Part shown: in pieces, positions 48,030 through 56,828 of the stretch | How positions within the stretch are numbered: position 1 is the first letter of the stretch | How the letters are laid out: every line of letters begins with the position of its first letter | DNA from: Streptomyces sp. GKU 895 | GTDB taxonomy: Bacteria > Actinomycetota > Actinomycetes > Streptomycetales > Streptomycetaceae | Assembly (NCBI GenBank): GCA_002027195.1 | Contig: MWJO01000044.1 | Location: 1-58,655, forward strand | Length of the DNA: 58,655 bases | Direction: 5' to 3' | The notes under the pieces: generated by a model | Told to the model about the DNA's origin: nothing | Database searches by the model: none | The model's input: only the letters and a program-made list of their open reading frames with translations | Made by a program: the position numbers and the translations under genes

Positions 48030-50507
48030 ATGTCACGCACCCGCTGGAGATACGGCATCGCCGCCACCGCCCTCCTGGCGGCGGCCGGCCTCGTCCCCGC
48101 CCCCGCCCACGCCGAGGACACCACCGACTACGCCATCACCGTCGACCCCACCGCCAAGGGCGCGAAGATCGACGACACCATGTACGGCGTCTTCTTCGAG
48201 GACATCAACCGGGCCGCCGACGGCGGCCTGTACGCCGAGCTCGTGCAGAACAGGTCCTTCGAGTACTCCACCGCCGACAACACGTCGTACACGCCCCTCA
48301 CCGCGTGGACGGTCGACGGCGCCGGCCAGGTCGTGAACGACGCCGGACGCCTCAACGCCCGCAACCGCAACTACCTCTCCCTGGGCGCCGGTTCATCGGT
48401 GACGAACGCGGGCTACAACACCGGCATCCACGTCGAGAAGGGCAAGCGGTACGACCTCTCGGTGTGGGCCCGCGCCGCCTCCGGCACCACCCTCACGGTC
48501 ACCCTCCAGGATGCCGACGGCAGCCTCGCGACCGCCCGCCGGGTGGCCGTGACGAAACGCGGCTGGGCCAAGTACACGGCGACGTTCACGGCGACCCGCA
48601 CCAGCAGCGCAGGGCGTCTCACCGTCGGCTCCGCCGCCGCGGCCGCGCTCGACATGGTGTCCCTCTTCCCGCGCGACACCTACCGCAACGAGCCCAACGG
48701 CCTGCGCAAGGACCTCGCCGAGAAGATCGAGGCCCTGCACCCCGGCTTCGTGCGCTTCCCCGGCGGCTGCCTGGTCAACACCGGCTCCATGGAGGACTAC
48801 AGCGAGGCCTCCGGCTACCAGCGCAAGCGGTCCTACCAGTGGAAGGACACCATCGGCCCGGTCGAAGAGCGCGCCACCAACGCCAACTTCTGGGGCTACA
48901 ACCAGAGTTACGGCCTCGGCTACTACGAATACTTCCGCCTCTCCGAGGACATCGGCGCCATGCCGCTGCCCGTCGTCCCCGCCCTGGTGACGGGCTGCGG
49001 CCAGAACAGGGCCGTCGACGACGAGGCGCTGCTCAAGCGGCACATCCAGGACACCCTGGACCTCATCGAGTTCGCCAACGGCCCGGTGACCAGCGAATGG
49101 GGCGGAAAGCGCGCCCGGATGGGCCACCCGAAGCCCTTCCACCTCACCCACATCGAGGTCGGCAACGAGGAGAACCTGCCTGAGGCGTTCTTCGCCCGGT
49201 TCAAGGAATTCCGCGCCGCCGTCCAGGCCAAGTATCCCGGCATCACCGTCATCTCCAACTCCGGTCCGGACGACTCCGGTTCGACCTTCGACACGGCGTG
49301 GCAGCTCAACAAGGACGCCAAGGTCGACATGGTCGACGAGCACTACTACAACAGCACCCAGTGGTTCCTGCAGAACAACGACCGCTACGACTCCTACGAC
49401 CGGAACGGCCCGAAGGTCTTCCTCGGCGAATACGCCTCCTGGGGCAACGCCTTCAAGAACGGTCTCGCCGAGGCGGCGTACATGACCGGTCTGGAGCGCA
49501 ACGCGGACGTCGTCAAACTCGCCTCGTACGCCCCGCTGTTCGCCAACGAGGACTACGTCCAGTGGCAGCCGGACCTCATCTGGTTCAACAACCACGCGGC
49601 CTGGAACTCCGCCAACTACGAGGTCCAGAAGCTGTTCATGAACAACGTCGGCGACCGCGTGGTCCCGTCGGCCGCCACCGGCACCCCCGCGCTCACCGGC
49701 CCCCTCACCGGCGCCGTCGGCCTGTCCACCTGGGCGACCACCGCCGCCTACGACGACGTCCGGGTCACGGACGCCGACGGCAACTCCCTGCTGAGCGACG
49801 ACTTCTCCGGTGACGCCTCCCAGTGGACACACACCGGTGGCGGCAGCTGGAGCATCCAGGACGGTCAGTACGTGCAGACCGACGTCGCCGCCGAGAACAC
49901 CATGGTGTCGGCCGGTGACCCGAACTGGCACGACTACGACCTGAAGGTGAAGGCCACCAAGAAGTCCGGCAAGGAGGGCTTCCTCGTCGCCTTCGGCGTC
50001 AAGGACACCGGCAACTACTACTGGTGGAACCTGGGCGGCTGGGGCAACACCCAGTCCGCCGTCGAACAGGCCGTGGACGGCGGCAAGTCGACGCTCATCT
50101 CCCAGCCCGGGTCCATCGAGACGGGCCGCGCCTACGACATCGACGTCAAGGTGCGCGGCCGCCAGGTCACCCTGTACCTCGACGGCCAGGAGTGGGGCAG
50201 CTTCACCGACGACAAGCCGGCCGAGCCGTTCCGCCAGGTCGTCACCCGGGACGAGAAGACCGGTGACCTGATCGTCAAGGTCGTCAACGCCCAGGCCGCC
50301 GCGGCCCGTACGGCGATCGACCTCGGTGGCGCGAAGGTCGCCTCCAAGGCGCGGGTCACCACGCTGACGGCCGACGCGAACGCGGTGAACACCGAGACCG
50401 AGACGCCGGTCGCACCGGTACGGTCCACGTTCGACGGGGTCGCCGACACGTTCACGTACACCTTCCCGGCGAACTCCGTCACGTTCCTGCGGATCAGGCA
50501 GAAGTAG
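48030..50507 (+). CDS. Secreted alpha-L-arabinofuranosidase, GH51, with extra carbohydrate-binding-like domains
   Basis: Releases arabinose from arabinoxylan or arabinan outside the cell. The 825-residue protein has a signal peptide (RYGIAATALLAAAGLVPAPAHA), the GH51 start MYGVFFEDINRAADGGLYAE, a CBM4/9-like insert (about 80-205), then the catalytic barrel FVRFPGGCLVN, the acid/base Glu in THIEVGNEEN (about 377) and the nucleophile Glu in FLGEYASWG (about 466). Near 585-740 a LamG-like sandwich (LLSDDFSGDASQW to LYLDGQEWGSF) is inserted before the C-terminal beta domain. ATG after GGAG. Intact. Confidence 0.92.
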   Translation: MSRTRWRYGIAATALLAAAGLVPAPAHAEDTTDYAITVDPTAKGAKIDDTMYGVFFEDINRAADGGLYAELVQNRSFEYSTADNTSYTPLTAWTVDGAGQVVNDAGRLNARNRNYLSLGAGSSVTNAGYNTGIHVEKGKRYDLSVWARAASGTTLTVTLQDADGSLATARRVAVTKRGWAKYTATFTATRTSSAGRLTVGSAAAAALDMVSLFPRDTYRNEPNGLRKDLAEKIEALHPGFVRFPGGCLVNTGSMEDYSEASGYQRKRSYQWKDTIGPVEERATNANFWGYNQSYGLGYYEYFRLSEDIGAMPLPVVPALVTGCGQNRAVDDEALLKRHIQDTLDLIEFANGPVTSEWGGKRARMGHPKPFHLTHIEVGNEENLPEAFFARFKEFRAAVQAKYPGITVISNSGPDDSGSTFDTAWQLNKDAKVDMVDEHYYNSTQWFLQNNDRYDSYDRNGPKVFLGEYASWGNAFKNGLAEAAYMTGLERNADVVKLASYAPLFANEDYVQWQPDLIWFNNHAAWNSANYEVQKLFMNNVGDRVVPSAATGTPALTGPLTGAVGLSTWATTAAYDDVRVTDADGNSLLSDDFSGDASQWTHTGGGSWSIQDGQYVQTDVAAENTMVSAGDPNWHDYDLKVKATKKSGKEGFLVAFGVKDTGNYYWWNLGGWGNTQSAVEQAVDGGKSTLISQPGSIETGRAYDIDVKVRGRQVTLYLDGQEWGSFTDDKPAEPFRQVVTRDEKTGDLIVKVVNAQAAAARTAIDLGGAKVASKARVTTLTADANAVNTETETPVAPVRSTFDGVADTFTYTFPANSVTFLRIRQK

Positions 50508-50961
50508 GCGGATTCTCCCGGGACGTGGGCTGCTGCCGGTCGACCGGCAGCAGCCCACGCTCGTCGAAGACCTTCTTCGCGACGAACGTGGCGTTCAGGG
50601 CGCGCGGGAAACCGCAGTAACCGGCGGAGTGCAGCAGCGCCTCGACGATCTGCTGGGGCGTCAGACCCACGTTCAGCGCCGCGTTGATGTGCACCTCCAG
50701 CTGCGGCTCGCAGCCACCGAGCGCGGTGAGCATGCCCAGTGTCACCAACTGGCGGTCCCTGGGCTGGAGTTCGGGCCGGGAGTAGATCTCGCCGAAGCCC
50801 CAGGCGACGATCTGATGGCCCATCTCGGGGCTGATGTCGGCGAGCGAGTCGATGACCCGCTGCCCGATCTCGCCGTCGACGCTCCGCAGCACCTCCAGGC
50901 CCTGCGCGAATCGCTCCTCACGGGTGGTGCTGCCGCTCATGTCGGATCGTCCGTCAGTCAT
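50494..50961 (-). CDS. Carboxymuconolactone decarboxylase (CMD/AhpD-like) family protein
   Basis: About 155 residues. It has the CMD core: GHQIVAWGFGEIYSRPELQPRDRQLVTLGML and CEPQLEVHINAALNVGLTPQQIVEALLHSAGYCGFPRALNA. The single Cys before QLEVH (in GGCEPQLEVH) and the His are present, but the AhpD CxxC pair is not, so a decarboxylase-like or unknown role is more likely than peroxidase reduction. Possible ATG starts at 50961 and 50940. A MerR-type dyad sits just upstream. Its 3' end overlaps the convergent arabinofuranosidase by 14 nt. Confidence 0.88.
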   Translation of the reverse strand: MTDGRSDMSGSTTREERFAQGLEVLRSVDGEIGQRVIDSLADISPEMGHQIVAWGFGEIYSRPELQPRDRQLVTLGMLTALGGCEPQLEVHINAALNVGLTPQQIVEALLHSAGYCGFPRALNATFVAKKVFDERGLLPVDRQQPTSRENPPTSA

Positions 50962-50978
50962 GCACAAGACCGTAGAGC

Positions 50979-50994
50979 CTGGAGTGGACTCCAG
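50979..50994 (-). promoter_or_regulatory. MerR-type operator dyad before the CMD gene
   Basis: CTGGAGT-GG-ACTCCAG, a perfect 7-2-7 inverted repeat, sits between a weak minus-35 (GCGACT) and a minus-10 (TACGGT) on the minus strand, with a spacer of about 18-19 bp. Long spacers with a dyad inside are the signature of MerR-activated promoters. No merR gene lies nearby. Confidence 0.7.
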
Positions 50995-51140
50995 TCGCGC
51001 GCACCCGCCATTAACCTCCGAATAAGCTGGAATTCATTCCGCCACTTTCGGCGGACGCACAACCCGCTGGATTCCCCCTCTGTCTAAAAGGGCGCACGGA
51101 ATTAAAGGCGGGGGACGAACCCCCGGACGGGGGGACCGAA

Positions 51141-53698
51141 TTGCACAGCGGTATTTCGCGGCCCCGGCGGGCCGCCGCCGGACTCGCGGCGCTGGTCACC
51201 GCCGTCATGTTCTGCGCCGCCGACGCCGTCGCCCGCAGCTACCCCTTCGGTCCCCGCACCCGCACGGTCAACGACCTCGGCAACCAGTACGTGCCCTTCC
51301 ACGCCCACCTGTGGGACCTGCTGCACGGCCGCGCCGACGGCGGTCTCCTCGTCAACTGGCAGTCCGGGTACGGCAGCAGCTTCCTGCCCGACCTCGGCAC
51401 CTACCTCACCAGTCCCTTCGCCCTGCTCGTGGCGGTGTTCCCACGGGACGAGATCGACCTCGCGGTGTACGTGATCACCGTCCTGAAGGTCGCGTGCGCA
51501 GCCGCCGCCATGGCCTGGCTGCTGCTCACGCTGCGCCCCGGCCGCTGGTGGGCGGCGGGGCTGCTGGGAGCCTCGTACGCCCTGTGCGGGTGGACCGTGG
51601 CGGCGGCGGTCTACAACCTCATGTGGCTCGACGGCCTCATCGCGCTGCCGCTGCTGTGCCTGGCCGGAGAATGGATTCTGCACCAGCGGCGACCGCTCCT
51701 CGGCGTACTGGTCGTGGCGGGGGCCTGGATCGCGAACTTCTACACGGCGTACATGGCCACCCTGGCGGCCGGTCTCGTCCTTCTCCTCAGGCTGGCCCTG
51801 TCCGGTCTCCCGTCGCGCCGGAAGGCGGCGGTGGCGGGCCGCGCCGGACTGACCGCGGCACTCGGGACCGGCCTGGCCGCACCCCTCGTGACGGTGATCT
51901 ACTTCGGCACCCAGCACGCCTCGCCCGGCAGGTTCACGGAGTTCAAGCCGGTGGGCGCCGAGGACCTGCTGGCGCGGCTGCTGCCGACGACGTACAGCTT
52001 CGGCTCCCCGGCCCTCTTCGTCGGCACCACGGCCCTGCTGCTCGCCCTCGCCCTGCCCTTCCACCGGGCGGCTCCCCGGCGGGTGCGCGCCGGATGGACG
52101 CTGCTGGTGGCCGGGGTGACGCTGTCGATGCAGTGGGACCCGACCCATCTGCTCTGGCACGCCTTCGCCGCCCCGCAGGCAGCCCGTACCGGCAGGCCTT
52201 CGTGGTGTGCGCGCTGCTGGTGACGGCGGCCTGGCACACGCTCTCGTACGGTGTGCCGGCACCGCGGGCGCTGGGTGCGGCGACGGGTCTCCTCGCCCTG
52301 ATCGTGGCCGTCGCCGCGCGGAGCGATCTGGTGCGGCAGGTCGCCTGGCCGGTGCTGCTCCTGGCCACGGCGGGCGCGCTGAGCGGGCTGGTCCTGCTGG
52401 GCCGGGTGAGCGGGCGGGGCGGGTGGCGTCCGCTCGGGGACCGAAGCCGGCGTCTCCTCGGCGGTCCGCGCCGTACCGTGCCGGTCGCGCTCGCCGCGGT
52501 GCTGCTTCTCGGCGCCCAGTTCGGCGAGACCGTCGCCACCTCCGCCGTGGCCTCCCGGCTGCGGCTCGCGCACCTGGACGACTACGCGCCCTGGGGTGAC
52601 CGGCAGCGGCGGCAGGCGGAGGCGATCGCGCAGGCCGACGGCTGGCCCGGCTACCGCACCGACCCGGGCCGTGAGCAGACCGTGGCCAACGACCCGATGC
52701 TCGTCGGCGGCCAGGGCGCCCAGTACTACAGCAGCCACACCTCCGACGTGCTCTTCCGGACACTCACCGCCCTCGGCGCCGGCTGGACCTCGGGCGGTCG
52801 CAGCCCGCAGAGCCTGGACAACGCCGTCACGGACGCGATCTTCTCCGTGGGCGCCCGGGTGCACTCACCGCCGGACCCGCACCAGAGCCGGTATCCCGAG
52901 CCCGCAGGCCGGGTGACCGTCTCCCGTCAGGACGTGCCGCCCCTGGTGACCGTACGCCCCACGGCCGCCCCCTCGCCTGCCTTCGGGCCGTCGCCGTACC
53001 GCAACCAGGAACTGCTGCTCGGCGCCCGTGTCTACACCGTGCCTCGGCTCGTCGTGGGCGCCCAGACCGTCACCGCCCGGTGCCCGGCGGGCAGCGAGGC
53101 GTACCTCTGGGCCCCGCACTTCTCGGGCACGGCCCAGCTCACCGGCGCTCCGGGACCCGCCGCCCGCTTCCGGTCCGATGCGAGCAAGCGCGCCGCCATG
53201 CAGCCGCTCGGCACGGTCCCGCCGTCCGGGCGGCTGACCATCGAGCTGTCCGCCCACCGCCCGGGCAGGATCCCGGTCGGCGCGGTCGGCTGCCTGGACA
53301 CCGGCAGGCTGGGCACCGTCGTCCAGCGGCTCAAGACCACCGGTGCCACGAAGGTGACGGTCTCGGACGGCACGATCCGGGCGGAGCTTCCGGCCGGCAG
53401 CAAGGGAATCGCACTGGTCGCGGCCCCTCGAATCGCAGGCTGGCGCTGCGCCACCGGCCATTCCGCCGCCGTACCGGCGGGGAATTACCACGGGTTGATC
53501 TCCGTGCCTCTCGACGGCACCTCGAACGCCTTCACCTGTACTTTCCGGCCGCCTGGCTTGAGGCTGGGGATGACGGTCGGGGGAGTGGCGTTCGCGAGCA
53601 TCCTGCTGCTCGGGGTCGTGGGCGTGGTGCGACGACGGCACCCCCGCCGGCCCTCGGTGCGCCCCGCCTCCCAGGGGGACCTCGCCAAGATTGCATAA
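51141..53698 (+). CDS. YfhO-family membrane protein (frameshifted)
   Basis: A large multi-pass membrane protein of about 852 residues when repaired. The first frame gives the YfhO start (RTVNDLGNQYVPFHAHLWDLL, GLLVNWQSGYGSSFLPDLGTYLTSPF, YNLMWLDGLIALPLLCLAGE, NFYTAYMATLAAG) and many helices to about 52180. The second gives PYRQAFVVCALLVTAAWHTLSYG, more helices, and an outer domain with GYRTDPGREQTVANDPMLVGGQ, YSSHTSDVLFRTLTALG and a last helix near the C-terminus. One G missing near 52179 explains the break (FAAPQGSPYRQAF). YfhO proteins glycosylate teichoic acids or lipids in Firmicutes. Start TTG at 51141. The argC promoter lies over its stop. Confidence 0.88.
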
Positions 53699-53725
53699 AC
53701 GTGCATCACTGCGTATAGTCATGCC
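53690..53725 (+). promoter_or_regulatory. argC promoter with two ARG-box-like sites
   Basis: TTGCAT (53691-53696), a 16-bp spacer and TATAGT (53713-53718) form a promoter that overlaps the YfhO stop codon. Two ARG-box-like sequences, TTGCATAAACGTGCATCA and CTGCGTATAGTCATGCCA, cover the promoter, fitting repression by the ArgR encoded at the operon end. The ribosome-binding site AGAGGAGGGTGAC follows before ATG 53744. Confidence 0.7.
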
Positions 53726-53743
53726 ATCCAAGAGGAGGGTGAC

Positions 53744-54772
53744 ATGGCGGTACGTGCGGCAGTGGCCGGGGCGAGCGGTTATGCGGGCGGCGAGGTCCTG
53801 CGGCTGCTCCTGGCCCACCCCGAGGTCGAGATCGGTGCCCTGACCGGCAACTCCAATGCCGGCCAGCAGCTGGGCGCCCTGCAGCCGCACCTGCTGCCGC
53901 TGGCCGGCCGAGTGCTCCAGGAGACCACCCCCGAGGTGCTCGCCGGTCATGACGTCGTGTTCCTCGCGCTGCCCCACGGTCAGTCCGCCGCGGTCGCCGA
54001 GCAGCTCGGCCCGGACGTCCTCGTCGTCGACATGGGCGCCGACTTCCGGCTCAAGGACGCCGCCGACTGGGAGAAGTTCTACGGCTCCGCCCACGCCGGG
54101 ACCTGGCCGTACGGCCTCCCCGAACTTCCGGGTGCCCGCGCCGCGCTGGAGGGGGCCAAGCGCATCGCGGTACCCGGTTGCTACCCGACCGCCGCCACCC
54201 TCGCCCTCTTCCCGGCCTACGCCGCCGGCATCGCCGAGACCGAGGCCGTGATCGTCGCCGCCTCCGGCACCTCCGGCGCGGGCAAGGCACCCAAGGCGCA
54301 TCTGCTGGGCAGCGAGGTCATGGGGTCCATGACGCCGTACGGCGTCGGCGGCGGCCACCGGCACACCCCCGAGATGATCCAGAACTTCAGCGCGGTCGCG
54401 GGCGAGCGGATCACCGTCTCCTTCACGCCCACTCTCGCCCCGATGCCCCGCGGCATCCTCGCCACGTGCAGCGCCAAGGCCCGCGCGGGTGTCACCGCCG
54501 ACGCCGTCCGCGCCGCCTACGAGAAGGCCTACGCCGACGAGCCCTTCGTTCACCTCCTCCCCGAGGGACAGTGGCCCGCGACGGCGTCCGTCTACGGTTC
54601 CAACGCCGTTCAGGTGCAGGTCGCGTACGACGAGACCGCGGGCCGCATCATCGCGATCAGCGCCATCGACAACCTCACCAAGGGCACCGCGGGCGGTGCC
54701 GTACAGAGCATGAACATCGCCCTCGGTCTCGACGAGACCACCGGGCTTTCCACGATCGGAGTCGCACCGTGA
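53744..54772 (+). CDS. argC: N-acetyl-gamma-glutamyl-phosphate reductase
   Basis: Third step of arginine synthesis: NADPH reduction of N-acetylglutamyl phosphate to the semialdehyde. The 342-residue protein has the nucleotide motif GASGYAGGEVLRLLLAHP (about 8-25), VVDMGADFRL, the catalytic Cys in AVPGCYPTAATLA (about 146), SGAGKAPKAHL and HRHTPEMIQ. First gene of argCJBDR, preceded by AGAGGAGG. Its stop overlaps the argJ start (GTGA). Confidence 0.97.
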   Translation: MAVRAAVAGASGYAGGEVLRLLLAHPEVEIGALTGNSNAGQQLGALQPHLLPLAGRVLQETTPEVLAGHDVVFLALPHGQSAAVAEQLGPDVLVVDMGADFRLKDAADWEKFYGSAHAGTWPYGLPELPGARAALEGAKRIAVPGCYPTAATLALFPAYAAGIAETEAVIVAASGTSGAGKAPKAHLLGSEVMGSMTPYGVGGGHRHTPEMIQNFSAVAGERITVSFTPTLAPMPRGILATCSAKARAGVTADAVRAAYEKAYADEPFVHLLPEGQWPATASVYGSNAVQVQVAYDETAGRIIAISAIDNLTKGTAGGAVQSMNIALGLDETTGLSTIGVAP

Positions 54773-55920
54773 GCGTCACGGCAGCCAAGGGATTCACGGC
54801 GGCGGGCATCGCCGCCGGGATCAAGGAGAACGGCAACCCGGACCTGGCCCTCGTGGTCAACACCGGGCCCCGCCGTGCCGCCGCGGGCGTCTTCACCTCC
54901 AACCGTGTGAAGGCCGCCCCGGTCCTGTGGTCCGAGCAGGTGCTCAAGAGCGGTGAGCTGACCGCCGTCGTCCTCAACTCCGGCGGCGCCAACGCCTGTA
55001 CGGGACCGAAGGGCTTCCAGGACGCGCACGCGACCGCCGAGAAGGTCGCCGACGTGCTGGGCATCGGCGCCGGCGAGGTGGCGGTCGCGTCCACCGGTCT
55101 CATCGGCGTGCTGCTCCCGATGGACAAGCTGCTCCCGGGAGTCGAGGCGGCCGCGGCCCAGCTCTCCGAGCACGGCGGTGAGAAGGCCGCCATCGCCATC
55201 AAGACCACCGACACCGTCCACAAGACGTCCGTCGTCACCAAGGACGGCTGGACGGTCGGCGGCATGGCCAAGGGCGCGGGCATGCTCGCCCCCGGCCTCG
55301 CCACCATGCTCGTCGTCCTCACCACGGATGCCGACCTCCCGAGCGACGTCCTGGACAAGGCGCTGCGGGCCGCGACCCGCACCACCTTCGACCGCGTCGA
55401 CTCCGACGGCTGCATGTCCACCAACGACACGGTGCTGCTGCTCGCCTCGGGCGCCGCCGAAGTCACCCCGGCCCACGAGGAGTTCGCCGAGGCCGTACGG
55501 CAGGTCTGCGACGACCTCGGGCAGCAGCTCATCCGGGACGCCGAGGGCGCCAGCAAGGACATCAAGGTCGAGGTGGTGGGCGCCGCGACCGAGGAGGACG
55601 CCGTCGAGGTGGGCCGCTCCATCGCCCGCAACAACCTCCTCAAGTGCGCCATCCACGGCGAGGACCCCAACTGGGGCCGTGTGCTCTCCGCGATCGGCAC
55701 CACGAAGGCCGCCTTCGAGCCGGACCGGCTGAACGTCGCCATCAACGGCGTGTGGGTGTGCAAGAACGGCGGCGTCGGCGAGGACCGCGACAAGGTCGAC
55801 ATGCGCTACCGCGAGGTCCACATCGTCGCCGACCTCGCCGCAGGCGCCGAGACCGCCACGATCTGGACCAACGACCTCACCGCCGACTACGTCCACGAGA
55901 ACAGCGCCTACTCCTCATGA
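54769..55920 (+). CDS. argJ: Bifunctional glutamate N-acetyltransferase/amino-acid acetyltransferase (ornithine acetyltransferase)
   Basis: Transfers the acetyl group from N-acetylornithine to glutamate, so acetyl is recycled; some forms also use acetyl-CoA. The 383-residue precursor cuts itself before the Thr in APGLATMLVVLTTD (about residue 180), which becomes the nucleophile of the beta chain. Other motifs are VFTSNRVKAAPV, NSGGANACTG, ASTGLIGVLLPMDKL, DSDGCMSTNDT, CAIHGEDPNWGRVL and the C-terminal NDLTADYVHENSAYSS. GTG start coupled to argC; ATGA overlap with argB. Confidence 0.97.
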   Translation: MSVTAAKGFTAAGIAAGIKENGNPDLALVVNTGPRRAAAGVFTSNRVKAAPVLWSEQVLKSGELTAVVLNSGGANACTGPKGFQDAHATAEKVADVLGIGAGEVAVASTGLIGVLLPMDKLLPGVEAAAAQLSEHGGEKAAIAIKTTDTVHKTSVVTKDGWTVGGMAKGAGMLAPGLATMLVVLTTDADLPSDVLDKALRAATRTTFDRVDSDGCMSTNDTVLLLASGAAEVTPAHEEFAEAVRQVCDDLGQQLIRDAEGASKDIKVEVVGAATEEDAVEVGRSIARNNLLKCAIHGEDPNWGRVLSAIGTTKAAFEPDRLNVAINGVWVCKNGGVGEDRDKVDMRYREVHIVADLAAGAETATIWTNDLTADYVHENSAYSS

Positions 55921-56828
55921 GCAATGTGACCCGCAAACACACCGCGCTGCCCAAGGCCCAGATCCTCATCGAGGCACTGCCCTGGCTGGTCCGGCACAAC
56001 GGCAAGACGGTCGTCATCAAGTTCGGCGGCAACGCCATGATCGACGAGGACCTGAAGGCCGCGTTCGCCCAGGACGTCGTCTTCCTGCACCACGCCGGCC
56101 TCAAGCCGGTCGTCGTGCACGGCGGCGGCCCGCAGATCAGTGCCGCCCTCGACCAGGCGGGCATCGTCAGCGAGTTCAAGGCCGGCCTCCGCGTCACCAC
56201 CGAGGACGCCATGGACGTCGTACGGATGGTGCTGGCCGGTCAGGTGCAGCGCGAGCTGGTCGGGCTCCTCAACCAGCACGGGCCGCTGGCCGTCGGACTG
56301 ACCGGCGAGGACGCGCACACCATCACCGCCACCAAGCACCAGCCCGAGATCGACGGCGAGTTGATCGACATCGGGCGGGTGGGCGAGATCACCGCGATCG
56401 ACACGGGCGCGATCGAGGCCCTGCTCGCCGACGGCCGGATCCCGGTCGTCTCGTCGATCGCCCGTAGCCAGGACGACGGACATGTCTACAACGTCAATGC
56501 TGACACGGCGGCTGCGGCACTCGCTGCTGCTCTTGGAGCGGAAACTCTCATGGTCCTCACGGACGTCGAGGGTCTCTATGAGGACTGGCCGCACAGCGAC
56601 GAGGTGATCAGCCGCCTCACCGCTTCCCAACTGGAGAAGCTGCTGCCGGAGTTGAGTTCCGGCATGGTCCCGAAGATGGAGGGCTGTCTGCACGCCGTGC
56701 GCAACGGCGTCACCACCGCCCGCGTCATCGACGGACGGGTCCAGCACTCGATCCTGCTGGAGATCTTCACCGACGAAGGCATCGGCACCATGGTCGTGCC
56801 GGACGCGCAAGAGGGGGATGGGGAATGA
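55917..56828 (+). CDS. argB: Acetylglutamate kinase
   Basis: Phosphorylates N-acetylglutamate, the usual arginine-inhibited step. The 303-residue protein has an N-terminal helix (KAQILIEALPWLVRHNGK) typical of arginine-sensitive hexameric forms, then VVIKFGGNAM, VVVHGGGPQIS, FKAGLRVTTEDAMDVV, NVNADTAAAALAAALGAE, LMVLTDVEGLYEDWP and GMVPKMEGCLHAVRNGV. The stretch 56496-56580 uses AT-ending codons (GCT, CTT, GGA, ACT) more than its surroundings. ATGA overlaps link it to argJ and argD. Confidence 0.97.
   Translation: MSNVTRKHTALPKAQILIEALPWLVRHNGKTVVIKFGGNAMIDEDLKAAFAQDVVFLHHAGLKPVVVHGGGPQISAALDQAGIVSEFKAGLRVTTEDAMDVVRMVLAGQVQRELVGLLNQHGPLAVGLTGEDAHTITATKHQPEIDGELIDIGRVGEITAIDTGAIEALLADGRIPVVSSIARSQDDGHVYNVNADTAAAALAAALGAETLMVLTDVEGLYEDWPHSDEVISRLTASQLEKLLPELSSGMVPKMEGCLHAVRNGVTTARVIDGRVQHSILLEIFTDEGIGTMVVPDAQEGDGE

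Noticed and set aside
48393..50558. 721-codon minus-strand frame opposite the arabinofuranosidase
   Set aside because: Antisense shadow of an intact, well-conserved GH51 gene; no start site or domain.
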